64,000 nt of DNA from an uncultured Eubacteriales bacterium (GCA_902767565.1 CACXHY010000009.1:33063-97062), one strand, 5' to 3'; counted from the stretch's first letter, positions 49,785-59,254 are shown. Program-made: numbers and translations. Notes: generated from the letters alone by a model not told the origin.

Positions 49785-50206
49785 CACACATGCCTCCATT
49801 CCAGGTCGAGGGTCCTCCGGTCCGGCGGGCCGCCCTGCACGGCGATCCCGTAGACGATGCGCAGGGAGCCGTCCTCCGCGTTCGCGGCGAGCCGCACCTC
49901 GTGCGCCCTGAGCCGCACATCGAGGTCGCCGTACGGGGTGTGATAGACGCTCTCCCTCTCCCGAGGCGGATCGAAGACCATGGTCACCGACCAGGGGCCC
50001 TTCCGCTGCATCACGGCATGGCCGTCGCGAACCATCAGGCTGACCTCCGTCTCCTCCGACAGTCCGTCATCCTCCGCCAGCCGCTCCCGCCACGTGAACA
50101 GGAGGGAATCGCCGCGCGGCCGCATGACGCCGGAAACGCGCACGTCCAGCTCTTCATCCCCGGAGACGCTCCTGACGCGGAGCAGAACCGGCCGTCCATC
50201 CGCCAT
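49784..50206 (-). CDS. DUF1934 (YwiB-like) beta-barrel protein
   Basis: A 140-residue protein with the DUF1934 pattern: VLLRVRSVSGDEELDVRVSG, LLFTWRERLAEDDGL, VMQRKGPWSVTMVFD, YHTPYGDLDVRLRA and LRIVYGIAVQG. The fold is lipocalin-like; function unknown. It is divergent from ispE with 68 bases between. Confidence 0.8.
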   Translation of the reverse strand: MADGRPVLLRVRSVSGDEELDVRVSGVMRPRGDSLLFTWRERLAEDDGLSEETEVSLMVRDGHAVMQRKGPWSVTMVFDPPRERESVYHTPYGDLDVRLRAHEVRLAANAEDGSLRIVYGIAVQGGPPDRRTLDLEWRHV

Positions 50207-50274
50207 CCATCTTCACCCCCATCGCCAGTATACCATATCTGCCCGCAAATGCCAACCGCGGAAAAGGAGTCAAC

Positions 50275-51141
50275 ATGCGCTGCCACGCCTGTGCGAAGAT
50301 CAACTGGACCCTGGAGATCCTGGGCCGCCGGGCCGACGGGTATCACGACCTGTCCATGGTGATGCAGACCATCTCCCTGCACGACACCCTCGACCTGGAG
50401 CCCGCCCCGGACACGTCCCTCACCGTGACGGGAGGCGGAAGCGACGTTCCCGGGGACGAACGCAATATCGCGCTGCGGGCCGTCCGGCTGATGCGTGAAG
50501 TCACCGGATACCCGGGCGGGGTCCGCATCCATTTGGAGAAACGGATCCCCTCCCAGGCGGGGCTGGGCGGCGGGTCCGCAGACGCGGCGGCCGTGCTGCT
50601 GTCGCTGAACCGGCTGTGGGGAGCGGGTCTGGACCAAAGCGGGCTGGAGGCGCTGGGCCTGCGGCTCGGGGCGGACGTCCCCTTCTGCCTGCGCGGGGGG
50701 CTCTGCCGCGTGGAGGGGATCGGGGAACGTCTGACACCGCTGCCCCACGCCCGGGAATGGCCGCTGATCGTGCTGCAGCCCTGCCCCGGTCTGTCGACGG
50801 GCGCGGTCTTCGGCGCGTGGCGCGCCTCTTCGGAAGGCGCGGCGCCGGAAACGGAGACCCTGCTGCGGGCCTTCGCGTCCGACGATCCCCGGCTGCTGCC
50901 CCGGCACCCCGGCAACGCGCTGGAAGCCGTCAGCCGCAGCATGCGGCCCGAGATCGGCGCGGCTGTGGACGACCTGCTGGCAGCCGGCGCGGTGTGCGCC
51001 CAGATGTCCGGCAGCGGGTCCGCCGTTTTCGGCGTTTTCGCCGACGGGGACGCGCAGGCCTCGGCCATGCGCCGGATCCGCCCCCGCCATCCCGGGGCAT
51101 GCTGCTGTAAAACCTTGGTTTCCGCTTGCAATCCCGGTTGA
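50275..51141 (+). CDS. ispE: 4-diphosphocytidyl-2-C-methyl-D-erythritol kinase
   Basis: A 288-residue GHMP kinase of the MEP isoprenoid pathway, acting between the two activities of the IspDF fusion at 42.9-44.0 kb. CAKINWTLEILGRRADGYHDL is the IspE N-terminus, IPSQAGLGGGSADAAAV the ATP-binding loop, and MSGSGSAVFGVF the C-terminal GHMP motif. GAAAAGGAGTCAAC precedes the ATG. Confidence 0.96.
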   Translation: MRCHACAKINWTLEILGRRADGYHDLSMVMQTISLHDTLDLEPAPDTSLTVTGGGSDVPGDERNIALRAVRLMREVTGYPGGVRIHLEKRIPSQAGLGGGSADAAAVLLSLNRLWGAGLDQSGLEALGLRLGADVPFCLRGGLCRVEGIGERLTPLPHAREWPLIVLQPCPGLSTGAVFGAWRASSEGAAPETETLLRAFASDDPRLLPRHPGNALEAVSRSMRPEIGAAVDDLLAAGAVCAQMSGSGSAVFGVFADGDAQASAMRRIRPRHPGACCCKTLVSACNPG

Positions 51142-51154
51142 ATGATGCTATCAT
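51126..51154 (+). promoter_or_regulatory. Promoter upstream of the DUF951 gene
   Basis: TTGCAA (51126-51131), 17-base spacer, TATCAT (51149-51154), overlapping the end of ispE. Confidence 0.7.
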
Positions 51155-51178
51155 AGGTACGTTAAGGAGGACGCGATC

Positions 51179-51403
51179 ATGCTTCAGGCGGAAGTGCGCG
51201 TGGGCGACGTGGTGCTCACCAAAAAGCCGCACCCGTGCGGTTCAAGCGAATGGACGGTCACCCGCATCGGCGCGGACATCAAGATCCGCTGCTCCGGCTG
51301 CGGGCGGGTCGTCATGCTGGATCGCGAAACCTTCCTGAAACGCCGCAAGAAGCTGATCTCGCAGGGACCCCCGACGGAGGTCCCCGTGCCCCACGAACCC
51401 TGA
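51179..51403 (+). CDS. DUF951 small Cys-containing protein
   Basis: A 74-residue protein VRVGDVVLTKKPHPCGSSEW...RIGADIKIRCSGCGRVVML. The three Cys (HPC and CSGC) suggest a small zinc-binding OB-like fold. DUF951 proteins are common in Firmicutes with no settled role. AAGGAGGACGCGATC precedes the ATG. Confidence 0.85.
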   Translation: MLQAEVRVGDVVLTKKPHPCGSSEWTVTRIGADIKIRCSGCGRVVMLDRETFLKRRKKLISQGPPTEVPVPHEP

Positions 51404-51422
51404 CAAAGGAGATGCCTGTACC

Positions 51423-52634
51423 GTGAAACGACTCGTTAGCCTCTTCCTGGCTCTCATGCTGATCCTGTCCTGGGGCCTGTCCCTGTCGGAAGGCGAGTTC
51501 ATCGAGCAGGACGACGACGATGACGACGTGGAGCCGACAGCCGAGCAGATGGAAGAGCTGAAGGCCCTTGACGACGTGGACGAAGCCGATGAAGAGCCCC
51601 GGTATGTCGTCGGCGAGACCTGGCATGAGATGGAACTGAGCGAGGTGGACGCACGTACCCCGGCGATCTACACCTGCAAGATCACCAAAGCCAACACCGC
51701 CATCTATTCCGAAAAAGTCGCGGATCCCTATTCCGCCGAGGCCAAGAGCAAGGTGGTCACCCGCGCTTCCAGCTACGGCAGCCGCAAGGCGGAGCTGCTC
51801 TATGTCGGCTCCACCTGGTGCATCATCCGCTACAACAAGAAAATCGGCTACATCAAGCGCGACAAGATCGAGCAGGTGGAGCCCGTGGATCCCGTGAACA
51901 CGCCGCCCTACGGCACGCAGAAGTCGACCTACATCTGCAGGACCGCGGACGTCTGCCATGTGCGCAAGTCCATGAGCGACGAGGACGCCTGCTGGGTGGT
52001 GCTGAACCCGGGGACGATGCTCTCCATCTGGCGCATCAAGGACGGCTGGGCGGTGGTGCCCTACTGGCGCACGTACGGTTACATCCGCATGGAGGAGCTG
52101 ACGGACCTGATCCCCGTCTCCCCCACCGACACGCCCATCCGCGCGGACACACCCATCGCGGCCTACACTTCTTTCTACTCCATGTCGGATTCCGACATCA
52201 ACATGAACCGGCTGGTGAACATCGATGTGGCCTGCCAGCGCCTGACCCGGGTGCTGGAGCCCGGCGAGAGCTTTGACTTCAACCGGATGGTCGGCCCCTA
52301 TCGCAAGTCCAACGGCTACAAGAAGGCCATCGTGCTGATCAACGGCGTGAGCACGCCGGGCTACGGCGGCGGCACCTGCCAGGTCTCCTCCACGCTCTAC
52401 AACGCCGTGCTGCAGTGCCCGGGCATCTCCGTCCTCTACCGCAGGCCGCACGGGCCTTCCGGCGCCAAGTATCTGCCCCATGGGGTGGACGCCGCCGTGG
52501 GCAGCCCGAGCCTCAACCTGCGGTTCCGCAACGATTATGATTTCCCGATCCGCATCGAGGGGCACACTTCCTATGACGGCGCACTGCTGATGGTCATCTA
52601 CCGGGTGAACCGGTCCGCCGCCGCATCTGAGTGA
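51423..52634 (+). CDS. VanW-family secreted protein with SH3-like domains
   Basis: A 403-residue protein with a signal peptide (KRLVSLFLALMLILSWGLS), an acidic stretch (QDDDDDDVE), two SH3-like segments (TKANTAIYSEKVADPYS...; RTADVCHVRKSMSDEDACW) and a C-terminal VanW domain (RVLEPGESFDFNRMVGPY; GYGGGTCQVSSTLYNAVL). VanW domains are found in Gram-positive surface proteins and are linked to peptidoglycan. It starts with GTG 51423 behind AAAGGAG and opens a run of four exported proteins. Confidence 0.85.
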   Translation: MKRLVSLFLALMLILSWGLSLSEGEFIEQDDDDDDVEPTAEQMEELKALDDVDEADEEPRYVVGETWHEMELSEVDARTPAIYTCKITKANTAIYSEKVADPYSAEAKSKVVTRASSYGSRKAELLYVGSTWCIIRYNKKIGYIKRDKIEQVEPVDPVNTPPYGTQKSTYICRTADVCHVRKSMSDEDACWVVLNPGTMLSIWRIKDGWAVVPYWRTYGYIRMEELTDLIPVSPTDTPIRADTPIAAYTSFYSMSDSDINMNRLVNIDVACQRLTRVLEPGESFDFNRMVGPYRKSNGYKKAIVLINGVSTPGYGGGTCQVSSTLYNAVLQCPGISVLYRRPHGPSGAKYLPHGVDAAVGSPSLNLRFRNDYDFPIRIEGHTSYDGALLMVIYRVNRSAAASE

Positions 52635-52666
52635 CATATTCCGGAGCCATGAAAGGAGGGCATCGC

Positions 52667-53737
52667 ATGAAGAAGCCTGTCATGGCTCTTTTGCTTGCCG
52701 TAAGCATGCTCATCCCGCTGCACGCCGGTCTGGCCGATGAAGTGCGCATCGATCCGGCCTGGCCTGTGCCGGACTATGTCACGTGGCTGCTGGAGGTCGC
52801 GTCGGGAGAGGTGGGCTACCGCGAGGGCGACCACGGCTACTCCAAGTACGGCGAGTGGGCTGGGGATCCCTATTGCCAGTGGTGCGCGGAATTCCTGTGC
52901 TGGTGCGTCGATCAGGTGGATCAGCGGCACGGGACACACCTGCTGAACGAGGTCTATCCCCGCTACTCCGGGCAGAACTCCGGGCGGAACTGGTATATCA
53001 ACAACGGCCGGTACGTGGTGCGCTGGGGCAACCTGGAGAACTGGGGCTACCAGTGGCTGAAGGGCTCGGACGCCTTTCTCGGGACAGGCGATTACATTCC
53101 CCAGCCCGGAGACTGGGTGTTCTTCACCTGGACCAGCGATCTGGACACCGACCATGTGGCCATGGTGGAATACTGCACGCGGGACGACGCCGGGAATGTG
53201 ACGGTGCACGTCATCGAGGGGAACACCCCCGTATCGGTCAAGCGCGCCGAGTATCCCCTCACATACAGCCGCATCCTCGGATACGGCACGGTCCACGACG
53301 TCTGCAACTGGACGATCCGCTCCGGGAACAGCGGCATGAAGGTTCGGCAACTGCAGGAAAAGCTGGTGCGGCTCGGCTATATGACCCCGGACCGGGTGGA
53401 CGGCATCTACGGGCAGGCGATGGTGCAGGTCATCCGCACGGTGCAGCAGGACGAGGGGATCCCCGTGACGGGCATCGCCAACATCGCCACGCAGAACGCC
53501 ATCGACCGCCGGATCCGGATCATGGATATCGAGGATCCCGATCACTGGGTGGTCACGGATTCCACCGTGGACGACGAGCTGACCCTGGACGACATGACCG
53601 ACGTGGACGCCCTGCTCGCGGCATCGGAAGACGATGCCGGCGAGGATGACTGGGCAGACGAGGATCTGCTGGACGAAAGCGATCCGGGCGATCTCACGGA
53701 TGACAGCGCACCGGAATGGATCGGGGAGAATCGCTAA
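52667..53737 (+). CDS. Secreted CHAP-type amidase with peptidoglycan-binding domain
   Basis: A 356-residue protein: signal peptide MKKPVMALLLAVSMLIPL, CHAP/NlpC-like Cys-His peptidase (Cys in YCQWCAEFLCWCVDQ, His in TDHVAMVEYC), a PG_binding_1 domain (MKVRQLQEKLVRLGYMTPDRVDGIYG) and an acidic C-terminus. It would cut or remodel peptidoglycan. AAAGGAGGGCATCGC sets ATG 52667. Stop overlaps the next start (TAATG). Confidence 0.88.
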   Translation: MKKPVMALLLAVSMLIPLHAGLADEVRIDPAWPVPDYVTWLLEVASGEVGYREGDHGYSKYGEWAGDPYCQWCAEFLCWCVDQVDQRHGTHLLNEVYPRYSGQNSGRNWYINNGRYVVRWGNLENWGYQWLKGSDAFLGTGDYIPQPGDWVFFTWTSDLDTDHVAMVEYCTRDDAGNVTVHVIEGNTPVSVKRAEYPLTYSRILGYGTVHDVCNWTIRSGNSGMKVRQLQEKLVRLGYMTPDRVDGIYGQAMVQVIRTVQQDEGIPVTGIANIATQNAIDRRIRIMDIEDPDHWVVTDSTVDDELTLDDMTDVDALLAASEDDAGEDDWADEDLLDESDPGDLTDDSAPEWIGENR

Positions 53738-55047
53738 TGAGAAGCAAACTGCGCCGCATACTGGCATTACTGACGATCCTTTGTGCCCTGCCGGCGGTCT
53801 CCCTTGCCGGGAGCGCCTGCACCTGGACGGCATCGGTCCGCATCTCCGTATCGTCGGATACGCCTGTGGTGCAGGCCGTGATCGATCTGCTCAACGCGCT
53901 GCACGTGAGCGGCACATGGGCGGAGCGGGATGGCGCCTTCGATCTGACCGCCCGCGTCGGCATCCGCGATACGGACGCGGCGGCAGAGCTGCAGCTGGGC
54001 GGCGTGGCCAGCCACTGGCAGCTGCGCTCCCCCCTGCTGGGGAATCAGGTGCTCATGTTCAACAATCCCGCCATGATCGAATTCGGAAACAAGATCAACA
54101 ACCACCTGGGTCTTCCGCTGCAATACGCGGCCCTGCTCTATCCCTACGCCTGGGAGGACGGGCTGGCCGCGCCCCTCGAAGCCGTGCGCGAGGTCATCGG
54201 GACGGGACCGGGAGAACGGATCGTCCCGTTGGAGGAATGCGTCGCCCTCGCGGAGAGGCTGGCCGATCTCGCCGAGAACGACCGGGCGTTTTCCAATCTG
54301 CTGACGGCGCTGACCTTCGGCGATGAGGGATGGAGCGCCGCGGACGTCGTCACGGGCTATTTGTGGGAGCTCCCCTGGATGCTGGAGACCTGGGCGCCGG
54401 ACGGGCTTCTCGTCCAGAGGACGGAGAGCGGCCTGCGTCTTTACCTGCTCAACGGGGAGGTCCGCGTGCCCATCCTGGAGCGGGAGGGCGGCCGTGTCGT
54501 CTTTGCCCTGCCGGACGGAAGCCTGCGGTACGAGAGCGACCGGAGCGCAGGCGGCGGGCACACGCTGGTGACTCTCGGCCCGGACGGCGAGGAGCTTCGC
54601 CTGGAGGTCACCGAAACGGAGGACCGCCTGACGGTCTCGCTGTCGGGCACGGCCTTCGGGAGCGCGTCGTTCCCCGTGTTCGGCACCGGGTCGGACGGGC
54701 GCACGGTCATGGAGATGGAGCCGCTTGAGGACCGCGTGTTCTCGCTGGAGATCCTGCATGAGGACACGTGCTATATCCTGCGGGATCCGGTCAGCGGCTG
54801 CGAGATCGGCACCCTGTTCCTGGAGACCGCGGAGACCGAGCCTGCCCGCTGGCCCGACTGGACAGCCGCGACCGTGACGGGGATCAACTTCTATTCACTG
54901 GATGACAGCACGCTGGCCGATCTGGTCCGGTCGATCGCCGTGCCGATGGCGAAGGGGCTGGTCCCGCTGATCGCGGCCGCCCCCACCGCGTCGGTCACCG
55001 CGCTGATGGACTGGCTGGAGGGATCGGGCCTGCTGGACGCGCACTGA
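53737..55047 (+). CDS. Unknown secreted protein
   Basis: A 436-residue protein with signal peptide MRSKLRRILALLTILCALPAVSLAG and no recognised domain. The middle part is beta-rich (RVVFALPDGSLRYESD, LVTLGPDGEELRLEV). The C-terminus has a hydrophobic stretch (VPMAKGLVPLIAAAPTASV). Its start overlaps the stop of the CHAP protein, so the two are translationally coupled and may work together at the wall. Confidence 0.75.
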   Translation: MRSKLRRILALLTILCALPAVSLAGSACTWTASVRISVSSDTPVVQAVIDLLNALHVSGTWAERDGAFDLTARVGIRDTDAAAELQLGGVASHWQLRSPLLGNQVLMFNNPAMIEFGNKINNHLGLPLQYAALLYPYAWEDGLAAPLEAVREVIGTGPGERIVPLEECVALAERLADLAENDRAFSNLLTALTFGDEGWSAADVVTGYLWELPWMLETWAPDGLLVQRTESGLRLYLLNGEVRVPILEREGGRVVFALPDGSLRYESDRSAGGGHTLVTLGPDGEELRLEVTETEDRLTVSLSGTAFGSASFPVFGTGSDGRTVMEMEPLEDRVFSLEILHEDTCYILRDPVSGCEIGTLFLETAETEPARWPDWTAATVTGINFYSLDDSTLADLVRSIAVPMAKGLVPLIAAAPTASVTALMDWLEGSGLLDAH

Positions 55048-55104
55048 CGGACGCACACCGTGAGTCCGCGTTTTCCGTGATGTGCGGCAAGAGGAGGGTC
55101 AGAC

Positions 55105-58100
55105 ATGAAAAGGTGGCTTTCGCTTCTTCTCTGCGCGGCGTTTTTCTGCGCCGCGTTTTCTTCTGCCCTGGCCGACGAGGAGCCGGTCCTGTACCGGAGC
55201 GGCGGTTATGCCTACGCGCTCCCGGGGGACGGCTCCGCCCTCATCTGGTCCTACGAGGGCGATGAGACCCATGTGGTCATTCCGGATCAGCTGGACGGCC
55301 ACCGGGTCACGGCCATCGGCGAGCTCGCCTTTTACGGAGCGTTCGACATGGGATCCGTCACGATCCCGGACAGCGTGACGGAGATCGGCGGTCTTGCCTT
55401 TTTCGGCTGCGTCTCCCTCACGTCGGTCAACATCCCCGACAGCGTGACGGTGATCGGCTGCAATCCCTTTGTGTACTGCGAATCGCTGGAGACCGTCACG
55501 CTTTCACCGGATCATCCGCTGCTGAAGCTCGTGGACGGCGCGCTGTTCGGGAGGACGGACAACCGGCTGATCGCCTGCCTCTGCTCCTCCCCCAGGACAT
55601 CCTACGAGATCCCGGACGGAACGGCGATCATCGGGGAGGCGGCCTTCTACGCCTGTTCCCGTCTAAGCACCGTGGTGATCCCCGACAGCGTCACCGTCAT
55701 CGAGGCCGATGCTTTCGCCTACTGCGGCCGCCTCGCGAACCTGACGATCCCCGCGGGCGTGAAGTACATCGGGGACGGAGCCTTTGAGGGCTGCGAGGAC
55801 CTGACCGCCGAGGTATATCACGGGTCGTACGCCGCTGCGTACTTCGCCCGGAACCGCCTTCCGTACCGGGTCTTCCCCTACGTCATCATCGGGGAGGAGA
55901 TCCGGCAGGACGGCGTGACCAACCGGAAAGTCAACATGAGAAAGCGCCCGGACACCACCTCCGAGGTGTTGGAGCAGCTTCCCGCGGGCGAGACGGTCTT
56001 CATCATCTCCGAAGGCCGCCAGGGCGAGAACGGCGAGACCCGCTGGGCCCGGGTGCGGTATCACGGCGCGGAAGGCTATATCCAGGCCGCGTACATCGAC
56101 TCCCCTTATCTGGGGGCCGCATCCACGCCTCCGCCCTCCCCCACGCCCGCCGCCGCATCCACGCCTCCGCCCTCCCCCGCGCCGGCACCTGCCGAAGCGG
56201 ACGACGATCTGCGCTATTATCCCGAGACGTGGCTTCGGCCCTGGCATCGCGAGGCGCCGGCTTCCACCCTGGCCTTCTCGGACAACGGGGACAGGACCCT
56301 GCATATGACCGTCACCTTTGAGGACGGGCATTCCTTCGAGGCGGACATGAGCCCGGAGGACTATCAGACCGTGGAATTCGCCAACGCGGACAGGTCCCTG
56401 GCGGGCGGTCTCTTCATCGATCCCGCCACGGGCGGCTGCCTGGAGATGTATGTCTACGCGGACAGCGTCACCGGCGACTTCGCGTGGCTGGCGCCCTATT
56501 TCACGGGCGATCCGCTGGTGTACGAGACGAGCGATCCCATCGATCTGGACGCTTATGAATGGAACGTGTACGGCTTCCCCACCGCGGAGGACTGGGAAGG
56601 CCACTGGGTGATGACCGGACAGGAAGACTGCACCCTGGACATCCGCGGCAGGGACGATGGCCTTTACTCCGTCCGCCTCGTCTTCCCCGGCGAGGAGCCC
56701 GTGGAATGCACGGCCGAGCAGTGGGACTTCTTCTCCCTGTCCTTCCGGGACCCGCGGCTGTCCGGTCTGCTGGATCACGACCGCGACGCGCATACCGTCA
56801 CGCTGTCAGAACCTGCCGCATCCTCCGCCCAGCTGCAGGCATTCCTCGGCGGCCGGGAGAGCCTGGTCTACACCCGTACCGGAGAGCCGGAGATCCCGGC
56901 GGAGGAGGAGGCGCATCCCCTCTTCCTGTCCCTGGAACCGCTGTATTTCATGTCTTCCTCCGGGGTCGGAGCCTGGGAGGGCACGCTGGAGGTGGACCGG
57001 AACGGCGGATTCAGCGGGGAATACTATGATACGGATGACGACCTGACCTATGAGGTGACGTTCAGCGGCCGGTTCGGCGAGGTGGAGCAGGTCAGCAAAA
57101 CGGTCTACCGCATGAAGGTCATCAGCGCGGAGACCGCGGAAGAACCGGGCACCTACGGCAAGGACGAAGAGGGCCGGGATGTCCGCTATGAGCCCACCCT
57201 GCTGCCCCTGGGCGCCGGGATCCTGGTCACCCTGCCCGGCACGCCGGACGCGGAGATCCCCGGGACGGTGCAGAGCCTGATCCACGGGACCTTCTGGAAC
57301 TGGGACGAGGACTGCTCCGAATTCGCGACCCTGACGCTGGCGGACAGCGGATGGGGCTTCTTTGCCGAAACCGACGAGACCTTCACCATGCCCGCCCCTC
57401 CGTCCGCCGAAGCGCCGGCCGCTCCCCGGCCCGTCGAGACGCCGGCGCCCAAACCGGAGCCCGCGCCGACCGCCGTCCCACCGTATGATCCCGCCGAATC
57501 GCTCACGCCCGTATCGTCGGAAGACCCGGACGCCTGGACCGGATACTGGATGACCCGGGACGGCAGTCAGGGCGAGCTGATCCTCAGCCCCGGCCCTGAC
57601 GGATCGCCGCGGATGCAGGCTTTCTTCCTGCGCACCGTCAGCATGGGATCGGCCCTGGTGCCCGTCAGCGCCGAGCATCTGGCCTTCAACGCGGACGACG
57701 GCGCGTTCTTCGGCCTGATCAACCAGCCGGGAGACGGAACGCTGCGCTTCCGGGTGCTGGGCGGCCTGTCCATGGATGAAGAACACGAATTCTTCCCGCT
57801 GTTCGACGACACGGAACTCATCTTCTACCCGGCCGCCTATGAGGATCTGTGGTATGAAGAGCCTGTCGGCGAGGACGCCGGGATGACGGACTGGTTCGGA
57901 CACTGGGTGGCAAAAGCCGACGGGCACACCTCCGTCATCGACCTGGATGCGGGCGGAGACTACTATCTGATGCGGATCAGCTTTGACGGGCAGTATGTTT
58001 ACAGCGGGGTCCTGGAGGAGACCGACGCCTCGACCATGGTCTTCGTCTGCGACGGCTTCAGCGGCCTGCTGACCCTGAACCGCAAGCACCGGACCATCCT

Positions 58101-58761
58101 GATCACGGACTGCGGCTCGGAGCAGGAAGGCGTGAATGCGTGCCTGGACGCTTTCCATTTCACGCCGGAGTACAAGCGGTTCGGGGACGCGGAGGAATTC
58201 GGCGTGGACCTGGATGTCCCGGATCCCGAGGCGGAGATGGAGATGGATCCCGTCCCCGGATACGCCGGATGCTATGAAGTGCCGCTGGTGCGGGTGGACG
58301 CCACCAGCTGGATCGTGGGCAGCAAGGATCCCTACGCCTACATCCCCGGCAGCATGATCGACGGGGACGACAGCACCAGCTATCAGTTCAGCACAAAAAC
58401 CACGCCGCTGGGGCAGGCATATATGTATTTCCTTTTCGAGGACCCGTACGAGGTGAGCGAGCTGTGGATCAAGAACGGTTCCTGGCGCGTCTCCGGCGGC
58501 ACGGAGCAATACACCCGCAACTGCCGGATCCGGACGATGACCGTCTCCTGCCTGTATGAGAACGGCACGGCCTTTGAGGATGTGCAGAGCATCACCCTTT
58601 CCGACAACGCGTCTCTCCGCGACTGGACCGTGATCCCCCTGCACCTCTCCGGGCGCGTGACGGAGATCCGGATTCGCGTCGACAGCGTTTACACGGGGAC
58701 CAAATTCAAGACGGACGTGTGTGTCACCGAGATCATGTTCGTATACCGGGATGACCGGTGA
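55105..58761 (+). CDS. Secreted BspA-type LRR / SH3 / repeat / NADase-type glycan-binding protein
   Basis: A 1218-residue surface protein. Signal peptide MKRWLSLLLCAAFFCAAF. About residues 40-260: BspA-type leucine-rich repeats (IPDSVTEIGGLAFFGC, VIPDSVTVIEADAFAYC). About 270-330: SH3b (VNMRKRPDTTSEVLEQLPAGE). Then a Pro-rich linker with a duplicated STPPPSP unit, two or three repeats of a roughly 150-residue domain built around W-x-G-x-W (EDWEGHWVMTGQED; DAWTGYWMTRDGSQG; DWFGHWVAKADG), and a C-terminal discoidin-like domain of the NADase glycan-binding type (GSMIDGDDSTSYQFS, LWIKNGSWRVSGG). No sortase motif. Probably a host-glycan or mucus-binding protein. GAGGAGGGTCAGAC precedes the ATG. 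Confidence 0.85.
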   Translation: MKRWLSLLLCAAFFCAAFSSALADEEPVLYRSGGYAYALPGDGSALIWSYEGDETHVVIPDQLDGHRVTAIGELAFYGAFDMGSVTIPDSVTEIGGLAFFGCVSLTSVNIPDSVTVIGCNPFVYCESLETVTLSPDHPLLKLVDGALFGRTDNRLIACLCSSPRTSYEIPDGTAIIGEAAFYACSRLSTVVIPDSVTVIEADAFAYCGRLANLTIPAGVKYIGDGAFEGCEDLTAEVYHGSYAAAYFARNRLPYRVFPYVIIGEEIRQDGVTNRKVNMRKRPDTTSEVLEQLPAGETVFIISEGRQGENGETRWARVRYHGAEGYIQAAYIDSPYLGAASTPPPSPTPAAASTPPPSPAPAPAEADDDLRYYPETWLRPWHREAPASTLAFSDNGDRTLHMTVTFEDGHSFEADMSPEDYQTVEFANADRSLAGGLFIDPATGGCLEMYVYADSVTGDFAWLAPYFTGDPLVYETSDPIDLDAYEWNVYGFPTAEDWEGHWVMTGQEDCTLDIRGRDDGLYSVRLVFPGEEPVECTAEQWDFFSLSFRDPRLSGLLDHDRDAHTVTLSEPAASSAQLQAFLGGRESLVYTRTGEPEIPAEEEAHPLFLSLEPLYFMSSSGVGAWEGTLEVDRNGGFSGEYYDTDDDLTYEVTFSGRFGEVEQVSKTVYRMKVISAETAEEPGTYGKDEEGRDVRYEPTLLPLGAGILVTLPGTPDAEIPGTVQSLIHGTFWNWDEDCSEFATLTLADSGWGFFAETDETFTMPAPPSAEAPAAPRPVETPAPKPEPAPTAVPPYDPAESLTPVSSEDPDAWTGYWMTRDGSQGELILSPGPDGSPRMQAFFLRTVSMGSALVPVSAEHLAFNADDGAFFGLINQPGDGTLRFRVLGGLSMDEEHEFFPLFDDTELIFYPAAYEDLWYEEPVGEDAGMTDWFGHWVAKADGHTSVIDLDAGGDYYLMRISFDGQYVYSGVLEETDASTMVFVCDGFSGLLTLNRKHRTILITDCGSEQEGVNACLDAFHFTPEYKRFGDAEEFGVDLDVPDPEAEMEMDPVPGYAGCYEVPLVRVDATSWIVGSKDPYAYIPGSMIDGDDSTSYQFSTKTTPLGQAYMYFLFEDPYEVSELWIKNGSWRVSGGTEQYTRNCRIRTMTVSCLYENGTAFEDVQSITLSDNASLRDWTVIPLHLSGRVTEIRIRVDSVYTGTKFKTDVCVTEIMFVYRDDR

Positions 58762-58785
58762 CAGATTCAAGCGCCGCTTGCTTGT

Positions 58786-58826
58786 GCCGCCGCCCGATCC
58801 GTGATAATCTGTGGTCGGGCGGCGGC
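58786..58826 (+). terminator. Terminator-like hairpin after the LRR protein
   Basis: GCCGCCGCCCGA / TCGGGCGGCGGC stem (12 bp plus CC/GG). There is no T-run, so it may be a transcript-stabilising hairpin. Confidence 0.55.
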
Positions 58827-58866
58827 GGTCCGGGATCCCGGGGCAGCCCGCGGCACCACCCGCAAT

Positions 58867-59074
58867 GCAACTGTTCAGTCCGCTCTGTGATCTGTGTCAG
58901 CAGATACTCTCCAAACCGTCGCGCCCCATCCCCCTGCCCCCTTCCCGAGGGAAGGGGGAGAACAGAGCGCGGGCCTGCGGCCCGCACCCGCTGTTGGCCG
59001 GGCCGCATGGAAGTCACCCGATCCGTGTGTTTCCTGTCCATCCATGTGTGTCTGTCGACCGACTGAAGAGTTAC
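58867..59074 (+). repeat. MITE-like dispersed element, full copy 3
   Basis: A 208-base copy starting GCAACTGTTCAGTC and ending GACTGAAGAGTTAC. It is flanked by CCCGCAAT (58859-58866) and CCCTCAAT (59075-59082), an 8-base direct repeat with one mismatch. Confidence 0.88.
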
Positions 59075-59092
59075 CCCTCAATTTCATATCAC

Positions 59093-59185
59093 CACGCCAT
59101 GAAGAGTGCGCGAGAGACAAGCTCGTTGACCGCACGACAACCTGCCGGGAACGGTAAGGTGCCAAAGCTTGACCGATGGGCCGTG
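59093..59185 (+). promoter_or_regulatory. Candidate S-box-like (SAM-I/SAM-IV clan) riboswitch aptamer
   Basis: The order of elements follows the S-box core. P1 is CACG.CCA (59093-59099) with TGG.CCGTG (59177-59185). Then comes AGAG, then TGCG..CGCA around an inner CGAG-loop-CTCG hairpin with an asymmetric TTGAC (compare ATGAA), then CGACAACC (compare CGGCAACC), a CTGCC-loop-GGTAAG hairpin, and GGTGCCAA. It lacks a clear kink-turn and a strong P4. An intrinsic terminator follows 8 bases later and the CDS starts 69 bases later, which is the expected expression-platform layout. Confidence 0.5.
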
Positions 59186-59192
59186 CAGTTTG

Positions 59193-59222
59193 CAGTCCCG
59201 TCGGAACGATGGGACTGTTTTT
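59193..59222 (+). terminator. Leader terminator (expression platform)
   Basis: CAGTCCC (59193-59199) pairs with GGGACTG (59211-59217), followed by TTTTT, 32 bases before the start codon at 59255. Confidence 0.85.
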
Positions 59223-59254
59223 CATCGCTCTTCACCGGCGCGGCGAGAGGAGCG

